Both the position numbers and the translations under genes were made by a program. From CAZAAW01 sp964483325 (lineage in GTDB: Bacteria; Pseudomonadota; Alphaproteobacteria; Rhizobiales; Kaistiaceae), in assembly GCA_964483325.1 (NCBI GenBank), contig CAZAAW010000007.1, forward strand, positions 62,001 through 126,000: 64,000 nucleotides of DNA, in the 5' to 3' direction. Of the stretch, positions 42,225 through 50,967 are shown one piece after another (positions within the stretch are counted from its first letter, which is position 1; each line of letters begins with the position of its first letter). The notes under the pieces are model-generated. The model was not told the DNA's origin. It did not search any database and was given only the letters and a program-made list of their open reading frames with translations.

Positions 42225-43529
42225 ATGAAGCTCCTGAAGCGCCTGGCGCTGGCCGTCGCCGCGGCCACCACGCTCGGCGGCGCCGCCTCCGCGGCGGAGA
42301 TGGCGCCGGCTGTCGACAAGTCAGTGACCATCACCTTCTACAACTACAACCTCGCCAGCGCTGGCATCGGCGCCGAGGCCACGAAGAAGCTCATCGCCGA
42401 CTTCATGGCCGCCAACCCGAAAATCACGGTTGAGGGTGTCCCGGTTCCTTCACCGGACATGATCACCCGCGTCCAGGCCGACATGGCTGCCGGCCGGCCG
42501 CCGGATCTGGCGCAGATCGTCTTCCGCGACATCGACTTCGCCGCCTTCAGCCTCGGCGCCCAGGCGCTGGAGGACATCGTGCCGCCGGCGGAACTGGCAG
42601 CGCATTTCGAGGGTATGTCGCCGAATGGGCTGCAGCTCGGCGTCCTCGACGGCAAGACCTACGGGCTTGCCTACACCTTCTCGACGCCGATCCTCTTCTA
42701 CAATGCCGACCTGTTCCGGCAGGCCGGTCTCGATCCGGACAAGCCGCCGCGCACCTGGCCGGAGGTCAAGGCTGCGGCGCTGGCCATTGTCGAGAAGACC
42801 GGCAAGCAGGGCTTCAACGGCCTCTTCTTCTCTACCGGCTCCGGCACCTTCACCATCCAGTCGGTGCTGATGTCGAATGGCGGCCTTGCCATCTCCGACG
42901 ACCGCAAGACATTGAAATTTGCCGAGCCGGAGACGGTCGAGGCGCTGGCGATGCTGCGCGACCTGGTGAAGAGCGGCGCCCTGCCGGATGTCGATCCGAA
43001 CAGCGCGACGGAGGCCATGTCGAGCGGCAATCTCGGCATGTTCCTGACCACCAGTGCCCTGCAGGGCGCGCTCCTCGCCGCGGCGAAGGACAAGTGGGAA
43101 CTGCGCGCCGCGCCGATGCCGGCCTTCGGTGACAAGCCGACCCGCCCAACCAATTCAGGCAGCGCGCTGTTCATTCTTGCCCAGGACCCGCTGAAGCAGC
43201 GCGCCGCCTGGGAGCTGATGAAGTACCTGACCAGCCGCGAGGGCTACACGGTCATCACCCGCGACATCGGCTACCTGCCGCTGCGTCCCGATATCGTCGA
43301 TGACGATGCCTATCTCGGCGAATGGGTCGAGGCCAACCCGCTCATCCGCCCGAACCTGGAGCAGCTGAGCCGGCTGACTCCGAACCGTCCGATGCCCGGC
43401 ACCAATTACCGCCAGGTCGAGAACACGATGATGGACGCCTTCAACGAGGCGGTGTTCGGCGACAACGACGATGTCGCCGGCATCCTCGCCGATGCCCAGT
43501 CGCGTGCCCAGGACCTGATGCCTCAGTAG
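42225..43529 (+). CDS. UgpB-like ABC substrate-binding protein, copy 3
   Basis: A 434-residue paralogue of copies 1 and 2 with a signal peptide (residues 1-23). It shares TITFYNYNLASAGIGAEA and FSTPILFYNADLFRQAGLDP with DKPPRTW, and is closer to copy 1 than to copy 2 in most blocks. Its probable ligand region differs again (KQGFNGLFFSTGSGTFTIQS). GGAGAGAAAAG precedes the ATG at 42225. The permease genes follow 30 bases later, so copy 3 occupies the usual position of a binding-protein gene in such operons. Confidence 0.9.
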   Translation: MKLLKRLALAVAAATTLGGAASAAEMAPAVDKSVTITFYNYNLASAGIGAEATKKLIADFMAANPKITVEGVPVPSPDMITRVQADMAAGRPPDLAQIVFRDIDFAAFSLGAQALEDIVPPAELAAHFEGMSPNGLQLGVLDGKTYGLAYTFSTPILFYNADLFRQAGLDPDKPPRTWPEVKAAALAIVEKTGKQGFNGLFFSTGSGTFTIQSVLMSNGGLAISDDRKTLKFAEPETVEALAMLRDLVKSGALPDVDPNSATEAMSSGNLGMFLTTSALQGALLAAAKDKWELRAAPMPAFGDKPTRPTNSGSALFILAQDPLKQRAAWELMKYLTSREGYTVITRDIGYLPLRPDIVDDDAYLGEWVEANPLIRPNLEQLSRLTPNRPMPGTNYRQVENTMMDAFNEAVFGDNDDVAGILADAQSRAQDLMPQ

Positions 43530-43559
43530 CCGGCAAAGACCCGGTGGCGGAAAGACAAC

Positions 43560-44501
43560 ATGACTTCATCCGAGATTGCCCTACCGCAGGACGCGGCCCC
43601 GGCGCTGCCGACAAGGCGCGCCGGGTCGTTCAACATCGCGCCGTGGCTCTATCTGCTGCCGGTTATCCTTATCCTCGGCGTCTGGATTTTCCTGCCGCTG
43701 GGCCGGGCGCTGTGGCTGAGCTTCTACGAGTGGAACCTGCTTCCCACCTCGCCGATGAAGTGGAAGGGTATCGAGAACTATGTCCGGCTGCTCAGCCTGC
43801 CGGACATGCGCATCGCCCTGTGGAACACGCTGGTCTACATCATCGGCCTGCTGCCGCTGTCGGTGGTGATCCCGCTCGGCATCGCCATCTTCACCCATGA
43901 TTTGAAGGGGCCGTCGCGCAACATTTACCGGGCGCTGATCTTCGTGCCGATGATCATCGCCCCGGTGGTGGTGGCGGTGGTCTGGCGCTGGCTGCTCAAC
44001 CCCGACCACGGCATCGTCAACGCCGCCATCCAGGAGCTCGGCGGCCAGCCGGTCGGCTTCCTGGAGCAGAAGGGCGTCGCCTTGTGGACGATCATCTGGA
44101 TCACCGGCTGGAAGCTGATCGGCTTCTCGACGCTGATCTTCGCCGCCGCCAATACCAATATCGACCACAACTATATCGAGGCGGCGCGCCTCGACGGCGC
44201 CAGCGAGTGGCGCATCATCCGCGACATCCGCCTGCCGCTGCTGTCGCCGACGATCCTGTTCATGGTGATGATGACCATCCTGCTCGGTGCGCAATGGTCC
44301 TTCACCTACATCAACGTCCTCACCCAGGGCGGGCCGCGCAAGGCGACCACCAACATCTATTACCTGCTGTGGGACTACGGCTTCGGCAGCATGTCCGTCG
44401 GCTGGGCGTCCGCCGCCGGCATCATCCTGTTCGTCGGCTTCGCTGTCCTGGCGTTCCTCTTCCTCAAGTTCATCAACCGGCGGGCCGTCTATGACAATTG
44501 A
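43560..44501 (+). CDS. ABC sugar/glycerol-phosphate permease, UgpA/MalF type
   Basis: A 313-residue inner-membrane permease. It has an N-terminal helix (WLYLLPVILILGVWIFLPLG), five more helices and the EAA loop YIEAARLDGASEWRIIRDIRLP near residue 220. This is the CUT1-type arrangement. The last 11 bases overlap the start of the next permease, which is unusual in depth but typical of coupled subunits. It forms the channel with the UgpE-like protein and serves all three binding proteins, since no other permease is nearby. Confidence 0.92.
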   Translation: MTSSEIALPQDAAPALPTRRAGSFNIAPWLYLLPVILILGVWIFLPLGRALWLSFYEWNLLPTSPMKWKGIENYVRLLSLPDMRIALWNTLVYIIGLLPLSVVIPLGIAIFTHDLKGPSRNIYRALIFVPMIIAPVVVAVVWRWLLNPDHGIVNAAIQELGGQPVGFLEQKGVALWTIIWITGWKLIGFSTLIFAAANTNIDHNYIEAARLDGASEWRIIRDIRLPLLSPTILFMVMMTILLGAQWSFTYINVLTQGGPRKATTNIYYLLWDYGFGSMSVGWASAAGIILFVGFAVLAFLFLKFINRRAVYDN

Positions 44502-45363
44502 GACCAATTCGGCCGGCGTTGCGGCGCTGACTGCGCCGGCCGGTTCCGTCCGCAGCTTCCGGATCGGCCGGATCAGCGGCCATGCGGTGCTGCTCATCCT
44601 CAGCTTCGTGTCGCTGTTCCCGGTCTACTGGATGTTTGTCACATCCCTGCGGCCGCCGAACGAAATCTACGACACCGGCATCTGGCCGGCGTCGCCGTCG
44701 CTGGACAATTACAGGTTCGTCCTCGACTCGATCCCGATCATCCGCATGCTGTGGAACACGCTGCTGGTGTCGTTCGTCGTCACCATCGCGCAGCTCTTCA
44801 CGGCGCTGCTGGCGGCCTTCGCCTTCGCCCGCTGGCGCTTTCCGCTCGATCGTTTCGTCTACGCGCTGATGGCGCTCACCTGGCTGGTGCCGTTCCAGGT
44901 GACGATGATCCCGAACTACGTGCTGGTCGCCGACCTCGGCCTGCTCGACACGATCATCGCGCTGATCCTGCCGCATCTCGCCTCGGCCTTCGCGGTGATG
45001 CTGCTGTTCCAGGCGATGAAGAGCTTCCCCAAGGAAGTCATTGAGGCGGCGCGCATGGACGGCGCCAGCAACTGGTCGATCCTGTGGCAGATCATGACGC
45101 CCAATCTGCGGGCCTCGCTTGCCTCCCTGGCGATCCTGCTCTTTATCTCGACCTGGAACGAGTATTTCTGGCCGCTGCTGCTGTCGCGGAGCCCGGAAAA
45201 TACCGTGGTCCAGATCGGCCTGCAGATGTTCCTGACCCAGGAAGGCAATCTCTGGGGTCCGCTGATGGCTGCCTCGACGCTGGCCAGCCTTCCCATCCTC
45301 GTCCTCTATATCGTCCTGCAACGGCAGGTCATCGAATCCTTCATGAAATCGGGACTACGCTGA
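44491..45363 (+). CDS. ABC sugar/glycerol-phosphate permease, UgpE/MalG type
   Basis: A 290-residue permease with six helices. It has the MalG-type FPVYWMFVTSLRPPNEIY loop, the EAA motif VIEAARMDGASNWSILWQI, and the C-terminal QRQVIESFMKSGLR end. The ATG at 44491 lies 11 bases inside the previous gene. Its stop shares a base with the ATG of the phosphatase gene, so transporter and phosphatase are translated together. Confidence 0.92.
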   Translation: MTIETNSAGVAALTAPAGSVRSFRIGRISGHAVLLILSFVSLFPVYWMFVTSLRPPNEIYDTGIWPASPSLDNYRFVLDSIPIIRMLWNTLLVSFVVTIAQLFTALLAAFAFARWRFPLDRFVYALMALTWLVPFQVTMIPNYVLVADLGLLDTIIALILPHLASAFAVMLLFQAMKSFPKEVIEAARMDGASNWSILWQIMTPNLRASLASLAILLFISTWNEYFWPLLLSRSPENTVVQIGLQMFLTQEGNLWGPLMAASTLASLPILVLYIVLQRQVIESFMKSGLR

Positions 45364-46139
45364 TGAACATCGCGACGAATCCGGAAGCGAGCCGGCACCT
45401 GCCGCTCGGCGGCACCTACAATGTGCGCGACCTTGGCGGCTACGCCACGGCCGACGGCGGCATGACGCGCTGGCGGCGCGTCCTGCGCGCCGATGCGCTG
45501 CACCGGCTGGACGAGCCGGGGCGGGCGCATCTGCGCGATGCCGGCCTGAAGACCGTCATCGACCTGCGCTTCGACAATGAGGTCGTCGCCGGCCCGAGCC
45601 CGTTCACCGACGAGGACGGCGTCAGCGTCCACAACATCTCGCTGTTCGGCACGCTGAACCGGCCGCCGACGGGCTTCCCCGAGGTGGAGGGCGAAGACCC
45701 GCTGCTGCGCGTCTATCTGGCGGCGCTGGAGGAATGCAGCGGGGCCGTCCGCAACGTGCTGCAGACGGTCGCCGAGGCGCCGGAGGGCATGGTCCTCTAC
45801 CACTGCACCGCCGGCAAGGACCGCACCGGCGTCATCTCGGCGCTGCTGCTCCTCAATGCCGGTGTCGCGCCGGAGGTCGTGGAGGAGGACTATGCGCTGA
45901 CCGCGACGCTGGCGGCGCCCATGTTCGCCGTCCTCGTCGAGGAAGCGCGGGCGCGCGGCGCCAGCGCGGAACAGCTGCGCAGCTTCGCCCGCATGCTGCC
46001 GTCGGAGCCGCAGACGATGCGGGCGACGATCGCCCATCTCGCCGAGGTGCATGGCGGCGCTCCCGCCTATCTGGAGAAGATCGGCCTTCCCACCGGCGTC
46101 AGGGACGGCCTGCGCCGGCGGCTCGTCGACGCCGCCTGA
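45363..46139 (+). CDS. MptpB/LipA-type tyrosine/phosphoinositide phosphatase
   Basis: A 258-residue cytoplasmic phosphatase. The active-site loop HCTAGKDRTG holds the nucleophile C148, K152, D153 and R154. The N-terminal GGTYNVRDLGGY is the second family mark. Loops with A-G-K-D-R are found in M. tuberculosis MptpB and Listeria LipA, which accept phosphoinositides as well as phosphotyrosine. In this operon it may remove the phosphate monoester left after the phosphodiesterases act. The start overlaps the UgpE-like stop by one base. The ATPase gene comes 78 bases later, after a second PHO-box-like site. Confidence 0.85.
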   Translation: MNIATNPEASRHLPLGGTYNVRDLGGYATADGGMTRWRRVLRADALHRLDEPGRAHLRDAGLKTVIDLRFDNEVVAGPSPFTDEDGVSVHNISLFGTLNRPPTGFPEVEGEDPLLRVYLAALEECSGAVRNVLQTVAEAPEGMVLYHCTAGKDRTGVISALLLLNAGVAPEVVEEDYALTATLAAPMFAVLVEEARARGASAEQLRSFARMLPSEPQTMRATIAHLAEVHGGAPAYLEKIGLPTGVRDGLRRRLVDAA

Positions 46140-46146
46140 TCCGGCC

Positions 46147-46179
46147 GGGGCGCCTGACACATGACTGTCGTGGCGCCCC
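46147..46179. repeat. Inverted repeat enclosing the second PHO-box-like site
   Basis: GGGGCGCC (46147-46154) and GGCGCCCC (46172-46179) pair perfectly, and TGACA/TGTC inside extends the stem with one bulge. It fills the gap between the phosphatase and ATPase genes. It may act as an attenuator of readthrough from the upstream genes. Confidence 0.5.
46154..46171 (+). promoter_or_regulatory. Second putative PhoB-binding site, before the ATPase gene
   Basis: CTGACAC-ATGA-CTGTCGT again has the 7-4-7 direct-repeat form and matches 11 of 14 PHO-box positions. A weak -10-like TAGACA begins at 46182, 10 bases downstream. The ATPase ATG is at 46218. A separate phosphate-controlled promoter for the ATPase gene is plausible. 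Confidence 0.45.
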
Positions 46180-46217
46180 GCTAGACACCGCAATTCGTAC
46201 CGAATCCGGAGACTGAC

Positions 46218-47378
46218 ATGGCCGACGTAACCATCCGCCAGGTGCGCAAGCTTTACGACAAGCACGAGGTCCTGCATGGCGTGGACCTCGACATTGCCGA
46301 CGGCGAGTTCGCCGTCATCGTCGGGCCTTCGGGCTGCGGCAAGTCCACGCTGCTGCGCATGATCGCCGGCCTGGAGGATATCTCCGCCGGCGACATCGGC
46401 ATCGGTGGCATGCGCGTCAACGACATCGCACCGCGCCAGCGCGGCTGCGCCATGGTGTTCCAGAACTATGCGCTCTATCCGCACATGACGGTGGCGCAGA
46501 ACATCGCCTATCCGCTGCGCGTGTCGCGCGTACCGGCCGCCGAACGCACGGAGCGCGTCAAGAGCGTGGCGCAGATGCTCGGCCTCGCCGAGCTTCTCGA
46601 CCGCCGGCCGTCGCAGCTTTCCGGCGGCCAGCGCCAGCGCGTCGCCATGGGCCGCGCCATCATCCGCGAGCCGAAGGTGTTCCTGTTCGACGAGCCGCTG
46701 TCGAACCTCGACGCCAAGCTGCGCGTCCAGATGCGCATCGAGATCCGCCGCATGCATCGTCGCCTCAAGGGCACCAGCATCTTCGTCACGCATGATCAGG
46801 TCGAGGCGATGACGCTGGGCGACAAGCTGATCGTCATGAATGCCGGCAATGTCGAGCAGGTCGGCTCGCCGGCCGAGGTCTATCGCAGGCCCGCCACCAC
46901 TTTCGTCGCCGGCTTCATGGGCTCGCCGCCGATGAACCTCCTGCCGGCGCGGGTCGTCGACCAGCGGACGGTGGCCATCGGGGCGGATGATGCGGTGCGC
47001 GTCGCCGTCGAACAGCCGGTGGGCGTAGCCGGCGAGCCGCTGACGATCGGCATCCGACCGGAGGAGATCCTGGTCGGGGCCGAGGCCGTCGCGACGGGCC
47101 GCAGCTTCCCGATCACCATCGATCTCGTCGAGGAACTGGGTGGCGGGCGTCTTGCCTATGCCCGCCTCGGCTCGGATGAGATCGCCATCGCGCTGTCGGC
47201 CGAGACCACGGAAGTCGCCGGTTCCAGCCTGCCGGTGGCGTTCCCGGCCGAGCGGCTGCATTTCTTCGCCACCGACAGCGGCCGGCGTATCGATCTCGTG
47301 CCGGTCAGCAACGCGCCGCCTGTCGCCATGGACCAGCCGGCACAACGCCTGCGGCCGCTCCGCGAGGCAGCTGCCTGA
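46218..47378 (+). CDS. ABC transporter ATPase, MalK/UgpC type
   Basis: A 386-residue ATPase that powers CUT1-type importers. Walker A is GPSGCGKST (near residue 36), the Q-loop VFQNYALYPHMTV, signature LSGGQRQR, Walker B FLFDEPLSNLD and switch His in VTHDQ. The C-terminal third is a TOBE/OB domain (IGIRPEEI) as in MalK and UgpC, a usual site of regulation. It is the only ATPase of the locus, so all three binding proteins probably share it. GGAG lies 7 bases before the ATG. A bidirectional-type terminator follows. Confidence 0.93.
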   Translation: MADVTIRQVRKLYDKHEVLHGVDLDIADGEFAVIVGPSGCGKSTLLRMIAGLEDISAGDIGIGGMRVNDIAPRQRGCAMVFQNYALYPHMTVAQNIAYPLRVSRVPAAERTERVKSVAQMLGLAELLDRRPSQLSGGQRQRVAMGRAIIREPKVFLFDEPLSNLDAKLRVQMRIEIRRMHRRLKGTSIFVTHDQVEAMTLGDKLIVMNAGNVEQVGSPAEVYRRPATTFVAGFMGSPPMNLLPARVVDQRTVAIGADDAVRVAVEQPVGVAGEPLTIGIRPEEILVGAEAVATGRSFPITIDLVEELGGGRLAYARLGSDEIAIALSAETTEVAGSSLPVAFPAERLHFFATDSGRRIDLVPVSNAPPVAMDQPAQRLRPLREAAA

Positions 47379-47411
47379 CCGGGGAGCGGAGGTCCTTTCC
47401 GTCTCAAGCAA

Positions 47412-47435
47412 AAGGGGCGCCCGTGGGCGCCCCTT
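47412..47435. terminator. Strong hairpin terminator between convergent genes
   Basis: AAGGGGCGCCC (47412-47422) and GGGCGCCCCTT (47425-47435) are exact complements around a GT loop. It lies 33 bases after the ATPase stop and 23 beyond the PQQ dehydrogenase stop. AAAA/TT ends on both sides suit termination in both directions. Confidence 0.75.
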
Positions 47436-47458
47436 CGTCGTCAGGGTCCCGGTCAGCC

Positions 47459-49198
47459 TCAGAGGCTGAACACGAAGAGCATGGACGCATCCTGGATGTC
47501 GGCCATCTCCGGGGACTTGTTCATGGTGCCGCGGGCCAGCGGTCCGCCGCCGACCAGCACGGCGACATACTGCTTGCCGCCAACCGCATAGGTCATCGGC
47601 GGAGCCGCGATCACCGAACCGGCGTTGAACTGCCACAGGACGTCGAGCGTCTTGTCGTCCAGCGCGAAGACCGTTCCGTCGACGGTATCGGTGAAGACGA
47701 CGCCGCCGGCCGTCGACGTCACGCCGCCATAGGCGGCATAGTCGAACATGTGCTGGGCGACCCGCTCGCCGGAAGCCGGGTTCATGCTGGTAATGCTGCC
47801 GACATGGCGGTCGGCATTGGCGGCGAGACCGCCGTTCCAGGCCACCTTGCCGCCGGCCCGCTCGCGATCGGCGGTGACGTTGGAGCAGCCCTCGATGCCG
47901 GCGCCATAGGCCAGCTTGGCGGATTCGCTGTACGAGGTCGGGAAGTAGTTCACGCCGCCCTGGATGTTGGGGCAGGTGGTGAGCTGACCCTGCTGCTCAC
48001 GCGACGGCGCGCCGATGGCATAGGTCTGCAGATCCTTGGACGGATCGTATTCCACCGGCTTGCCGGTCTTCGGATCGATGCCCGCCGTCCAGGTGAGATC
48101 CTTCACATACTGGGCCGCGTTGATGAACTGGCCGTTGGTGCGATCCAGCACGTAGAAGAAGCCGTTGCGGCCGAAATGCGCGACGATCTTGCGCGTCTCG
48201 CCGTTGATCTCGGCGTCGATGAGCTGGTGGACGCCGATCTCGTCATAGTCGAGGAAGTCGCCCGGCGTGTACTGGAAGTACCACTTCATGGCGCCGCTAT
48301 CGACGTCGTAGGCGACGGCCGAGTTGGTGAAGAGGTTGTCACCCGGACGGTATTCCGGGTCGAACATCGGCACCGGCTGGCCCGTGCCCCAGATGGTGAC
48401 GTTCTGCTCCGGATCGTAGGAGCCGGTCATCCAGAAGGCGCCGCCGCCATGTTCCCAGGCGTTGTTGTTGTCCTTCCAGGTCTCGGAGCCGGGCTCGCCC
48501 GGCGCCGGGATGGAATAGGTGCGCCAGATCGGCTTGCCGTCGGCGGCACTGATGGCATCGATATGGTCGCGGGCGCCGCGGTCGCCGCCGGAGCCGCCGA
48601 CGATCAGCTTGTCGCCGATGGCGAGCGGCGCCGTGGTCAGCGAATAGCCGTTGGACGGGTCGTCGACCTGGACCGAATTGACCAGCTCGCCGGAATCCAT
48701 GTTGGTCCAGTTGACCTTGCCGTCGCCGGTTACGGAGATGACATTGTTGCCGATCATCGCCATGCCGCGATTGGACGCGATCCAGATGTTCTGGTGATCG
48801 ACGCCGGGGTCCATGACCCATTCGACCCGGCCATAGGCGCCCGACTTGACGTCGATCTTGTAGACCGTGCCCCAGCCGTCGACGACATACATCATGCCGT
48901 CTTCGACCAGCGGCGTGGACTGGTGACCGGCGACGCCGCGCGAATAGCCCGGCCCGGCAAGGCCGCCGATGGCCGTCGCGAAGGCGACATGCAGGTTCTT
49001 GGCGTTTTCGCGGTTGATCTCCGTGAGCGGCGAGAAGCGATGGCTGTCATAGGTCCGATTGATCATCAGCCAGTTGTCGCCATCCTGCGCCGCATTGAGC
49101 AGGCGATCCGGCGTCACCTCAGCCGCAATGGCGGGCAGGATGGCACCGGACGCCAGCAACGCTGCGGCCAGCGTTCCCTTCAGAACGAGTCGAGACAT
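47459..49198 (-). CDS. PQQ-dependent alcohol dehydrogenase (methanol/ethanol family), lanthanide-type active site
   Basis: A 579-residue periplasmic quinoprotein with a signal peptide (residues 1-25) and an eight-bladed propeller; there is no fused cytochrome. The catalytic Asp is D317. D319 follows at +2 (LDYDE), the position that in XoxF, ExaF and PedH binds a lanthanide. Two other active-site marks are altered. The vicinal Cys-Cys before NRG is I138-W139 (NIWIASNRG). The metal-binding Glu is Asp206 (GSGGDRGARD). The usual Trp before the catalytic Asp is Leu316. No cytochrome, XoxJ or PQQ synthesis gene is nearby. It converges with the phosphate-type operon. Confidence 0.9.
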   Translation of the reverse strand: MSRLVLKGTLAAALLASGAILPAIAAEVTPDRLLNAAQDGDNWLMINRTYDSHRFSPLTEINRENAKNLHVAFATAIGGLAGPGYSRGVAGHQSTPLVEDGMMYVVDGWGTVYKIDVKSGAYGRVEWVMDPGVDHQNIWIASNRGMAMIGNNVISVTGDGKVNWTNMDSGELVNSVQVDDPSNGYSLTTAPLAIGDKLIVGGSGGDRGARDHIDAISAADGKPIWRTYSIPAPGEPGSETWKDNNNAWEHGGGAFWMTGSYDPEQNVTIWGTGQPVPMFDPEYRPGDNLFTNSAVAYDVDSGAMKWYFQYTPGDFLDYDEIGVHQLIDAEINGETRKIVAHFGRNGFFYVLDRTNGQFINAAQYVKDLTWTAGIDPKTGKPVEYDPSKDLQTYAIGAPSREQQGQLTTCPNIQGGVNYFPTSYSESAKLAYGAGIEGCSNVTADRERAGGKVAWNGGLAANADRHVGSITSMNPASGERVAQHMFDYAAYGGVTSTAGGVVFTDTVDGTVFALDDKTLDVLWQFNAGSVIAAPPMTYAVGGKQYVAVLVGGGPLARGTMNKSPEMADIQDASMLFVFSL

Positions 49199-49371
49199 CG
49201 TTGTTCCTCCAAGTGGCTCTTCTCATTTACGGAAGCCGAGGCATCCGTATCGTCAGCCACATTGGTAGTATGTCTCACCCACCTGCTTCGGTAAAGCCGC
49301 GGCAGGACTGGCGAATAGCAGGTCGGATCGACGCGCCGCGGAAAATATGAGTATTGCAGAAATATATCCGG

Positions 49372-50967
49372 CTATTCTTCCAGGTCGACATATTCGAAGA
49401 GGTGGCGGCCCAGCGGGTCCATGACGTAGCCGGTGACGTTCTTGCGCTCGGCCATCATCACCACGGAATGGGCGAGGGGCACCCACGGCGCGTTGTCGTG
49501 GAAGACCACCTGCGCCTGTTCATAGAGCCTGGTGCGCGTCGGCTGGTCGGCATGGAGCGCCGCCTCGGTCACCAGCCCGTCATAGATGGGGTCGCACCAT
49601 TTGGCGACGTTGTTGCCGCCGATGCGCGCCGAGTCGCAGCCCAGCAGCACATGCAGGAAATTGTCCGGATCGCCGTTGTCGCCGGTCCAGCCGAAGAGCG
49701 CCATCGGCGGCTCGCCGCCCTGGAGGGCGATCCGGTAGTCGGTCCATTCCATTGTCTGCAGGTCGAGCCGGATGCCGATCCGGGCGAGGTCGGCCTGGAT
49801 CATCTCGGCCACCCGCTTGCCGTTCGGCATGTAGGGGCGCGACACCGGCATGTACCACAGCTGGGTGTCGAAGCCCTCGCTGTAGCCGGCCTCGACCAGC
49901 AGCTTCTGGGCGCCGGCCGGATCGTAGGGGAGGTCTTCGATCGTGTCGTTATAGGACCAGAGCGTCGGCGGGATCGGGTTCTTGGCGATGACGCCGGCGC
50001 CCTCATAGACGGCGTCGATGATCGCCGCCTTGTCGATCGCCATCCAGACCGCCCGGCGCAGGCGCACGTCGTTGAAGGGCGGGCGAGTCGTGTTGAAGGC
50101 GAGATAGCCCGTGTTGAGGCCTTCCTGGCGCAGCAGCCGCAGGTTCGGGTCGGCCTCGATCTCGGCCGCGTCGCCCGGATCGGGGAAGGCCATCACATGG
50201 CATTCGCCGGCCTTCAGCTTGGTCAGCCGCACCGCCGGGTTGGGCGTGATGGAGAAGACAAGCGTGTCGATCGGGCGCCGGCCGGCCCAGTAATCCGGGA
50301 AGGCGCGATAGCGCACGACGACGTCCGGCTGGAAGCCGGCAAACATGAAGGGGCCGGTGCCGATCGGCTGCTCGTCGAGCTTCTCCGGCTGGCCGGCCGC
50401 CATCAGCTGGGCGGCGTATTCCGCCGACAGGATGACGTTGAACGGCATCGCCATGTCGGCGAGGAACGGCGCTTCCGCCCGCGTCAGCCGGATGCGCACC
50501 GTCCGGTCGTCGAGCTTCTCGATCGATTCGAGAAGCTCCGGCATGCCCATGTCCTTGAAGTAGTCGTAGCGGGCCCCGGAGACGGCGTGGAACGGATGGT
50601 CGTCCTTCCATTGCCGGTTCAGCGAGAACAGGACGTCGTCGGCATTCATCGGCCGCGTCGGTTTGAAGATGTCGCTGGAATGGAAGCGCACGCCCTGGCG
50701 CAGGTGAAAGGTGTACTCGCGCCCGTCCGGCGAGATGTCCCACGATTCGGCAAGCGCCGGACTGATCTCGGTCGAGCCGGGCTTGAACTCGACGAGGTTG
50801 TTGAACATCGGCCGCCCGGCATTCATCCCGGTGGTCGTCGTGACGATCTGCGGATTGAGCGCCTCCGGATTGCCCTCTGAGCAGAACACCAGCGTCTTCG
50901 CGGCCGCTCCGCCGGCCGGCAGCATCGCGGCGGCAAGAGCCAGGAGGATGAGGGAGCGGCGGATCAT
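49372..50967 (-). CDS. ABC-type substrate-binding protein, family 5 (dipeptide type), coupled to a sensor kinase
   Basis: A 531-residue periplasmic protein with a signal peptide (residues 1-23) and the DppA plan: LVFCSEGNPEALNPQ, then PALAESWDISPDGREYTFHL and NDVRLRRAVWMAIDKAAII. DppA itself binds dipeptides. No permease or ATPase gene is adjacent. Instead its ATG overlaps the stop of the sensor kinase by 4 bases, so it may serve mainly as a ligand sensor subunit, like other binding proteins encoded with kinases. Uptake with a distant transporter is the alternative. Confidence 0.88.
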   Translation of the reverse strand: MIRRSLILLALAAAMLPAGGAAAKTLVFCSEGNPEALNPQIVTTTTGMNAGRPMFNNLVEFKPGSTEISPALAESWDISPDGREYTFHLRQGVRFHSSDIFKPTRPMNADDVLFSLNRQWKDDHPFHAVSGARYDYFKDMGMPELLESIEKLDDRTVRIRLTRAEAPFLADMAMPFNVILSAEYAAQLMAAGQPEKLDEQPIGTGPFMFAGFQPDVVVRYRAFPDYWAGRRPIDTLVFSITPNPAVRLTKLKAGECHVMAFPDPGDAAEIEADPNLRLLRQEGLNTGYLAFNTTRPPFNDVRLRRAVWMAIDKAAIIDAVYEGAGVIAKNPIPPTLWSYNDTIEDLPYDPAGAQKLLVEAGYSEGFDTQLWYMPVSRPYMPNGKRVAEMIQADLARIGIRLDLQTMEWTDYRIALQGGEPPMALFGWTGDNGDPDNFLHVLLGCDSARIGGNNVAKWCDPIYDGLVTEAALHADQPTRTRLYEQAQVVFHDNAPWVPLAHSVVMMAERKNVTGYVMDPLGRHLFEYVDLEE

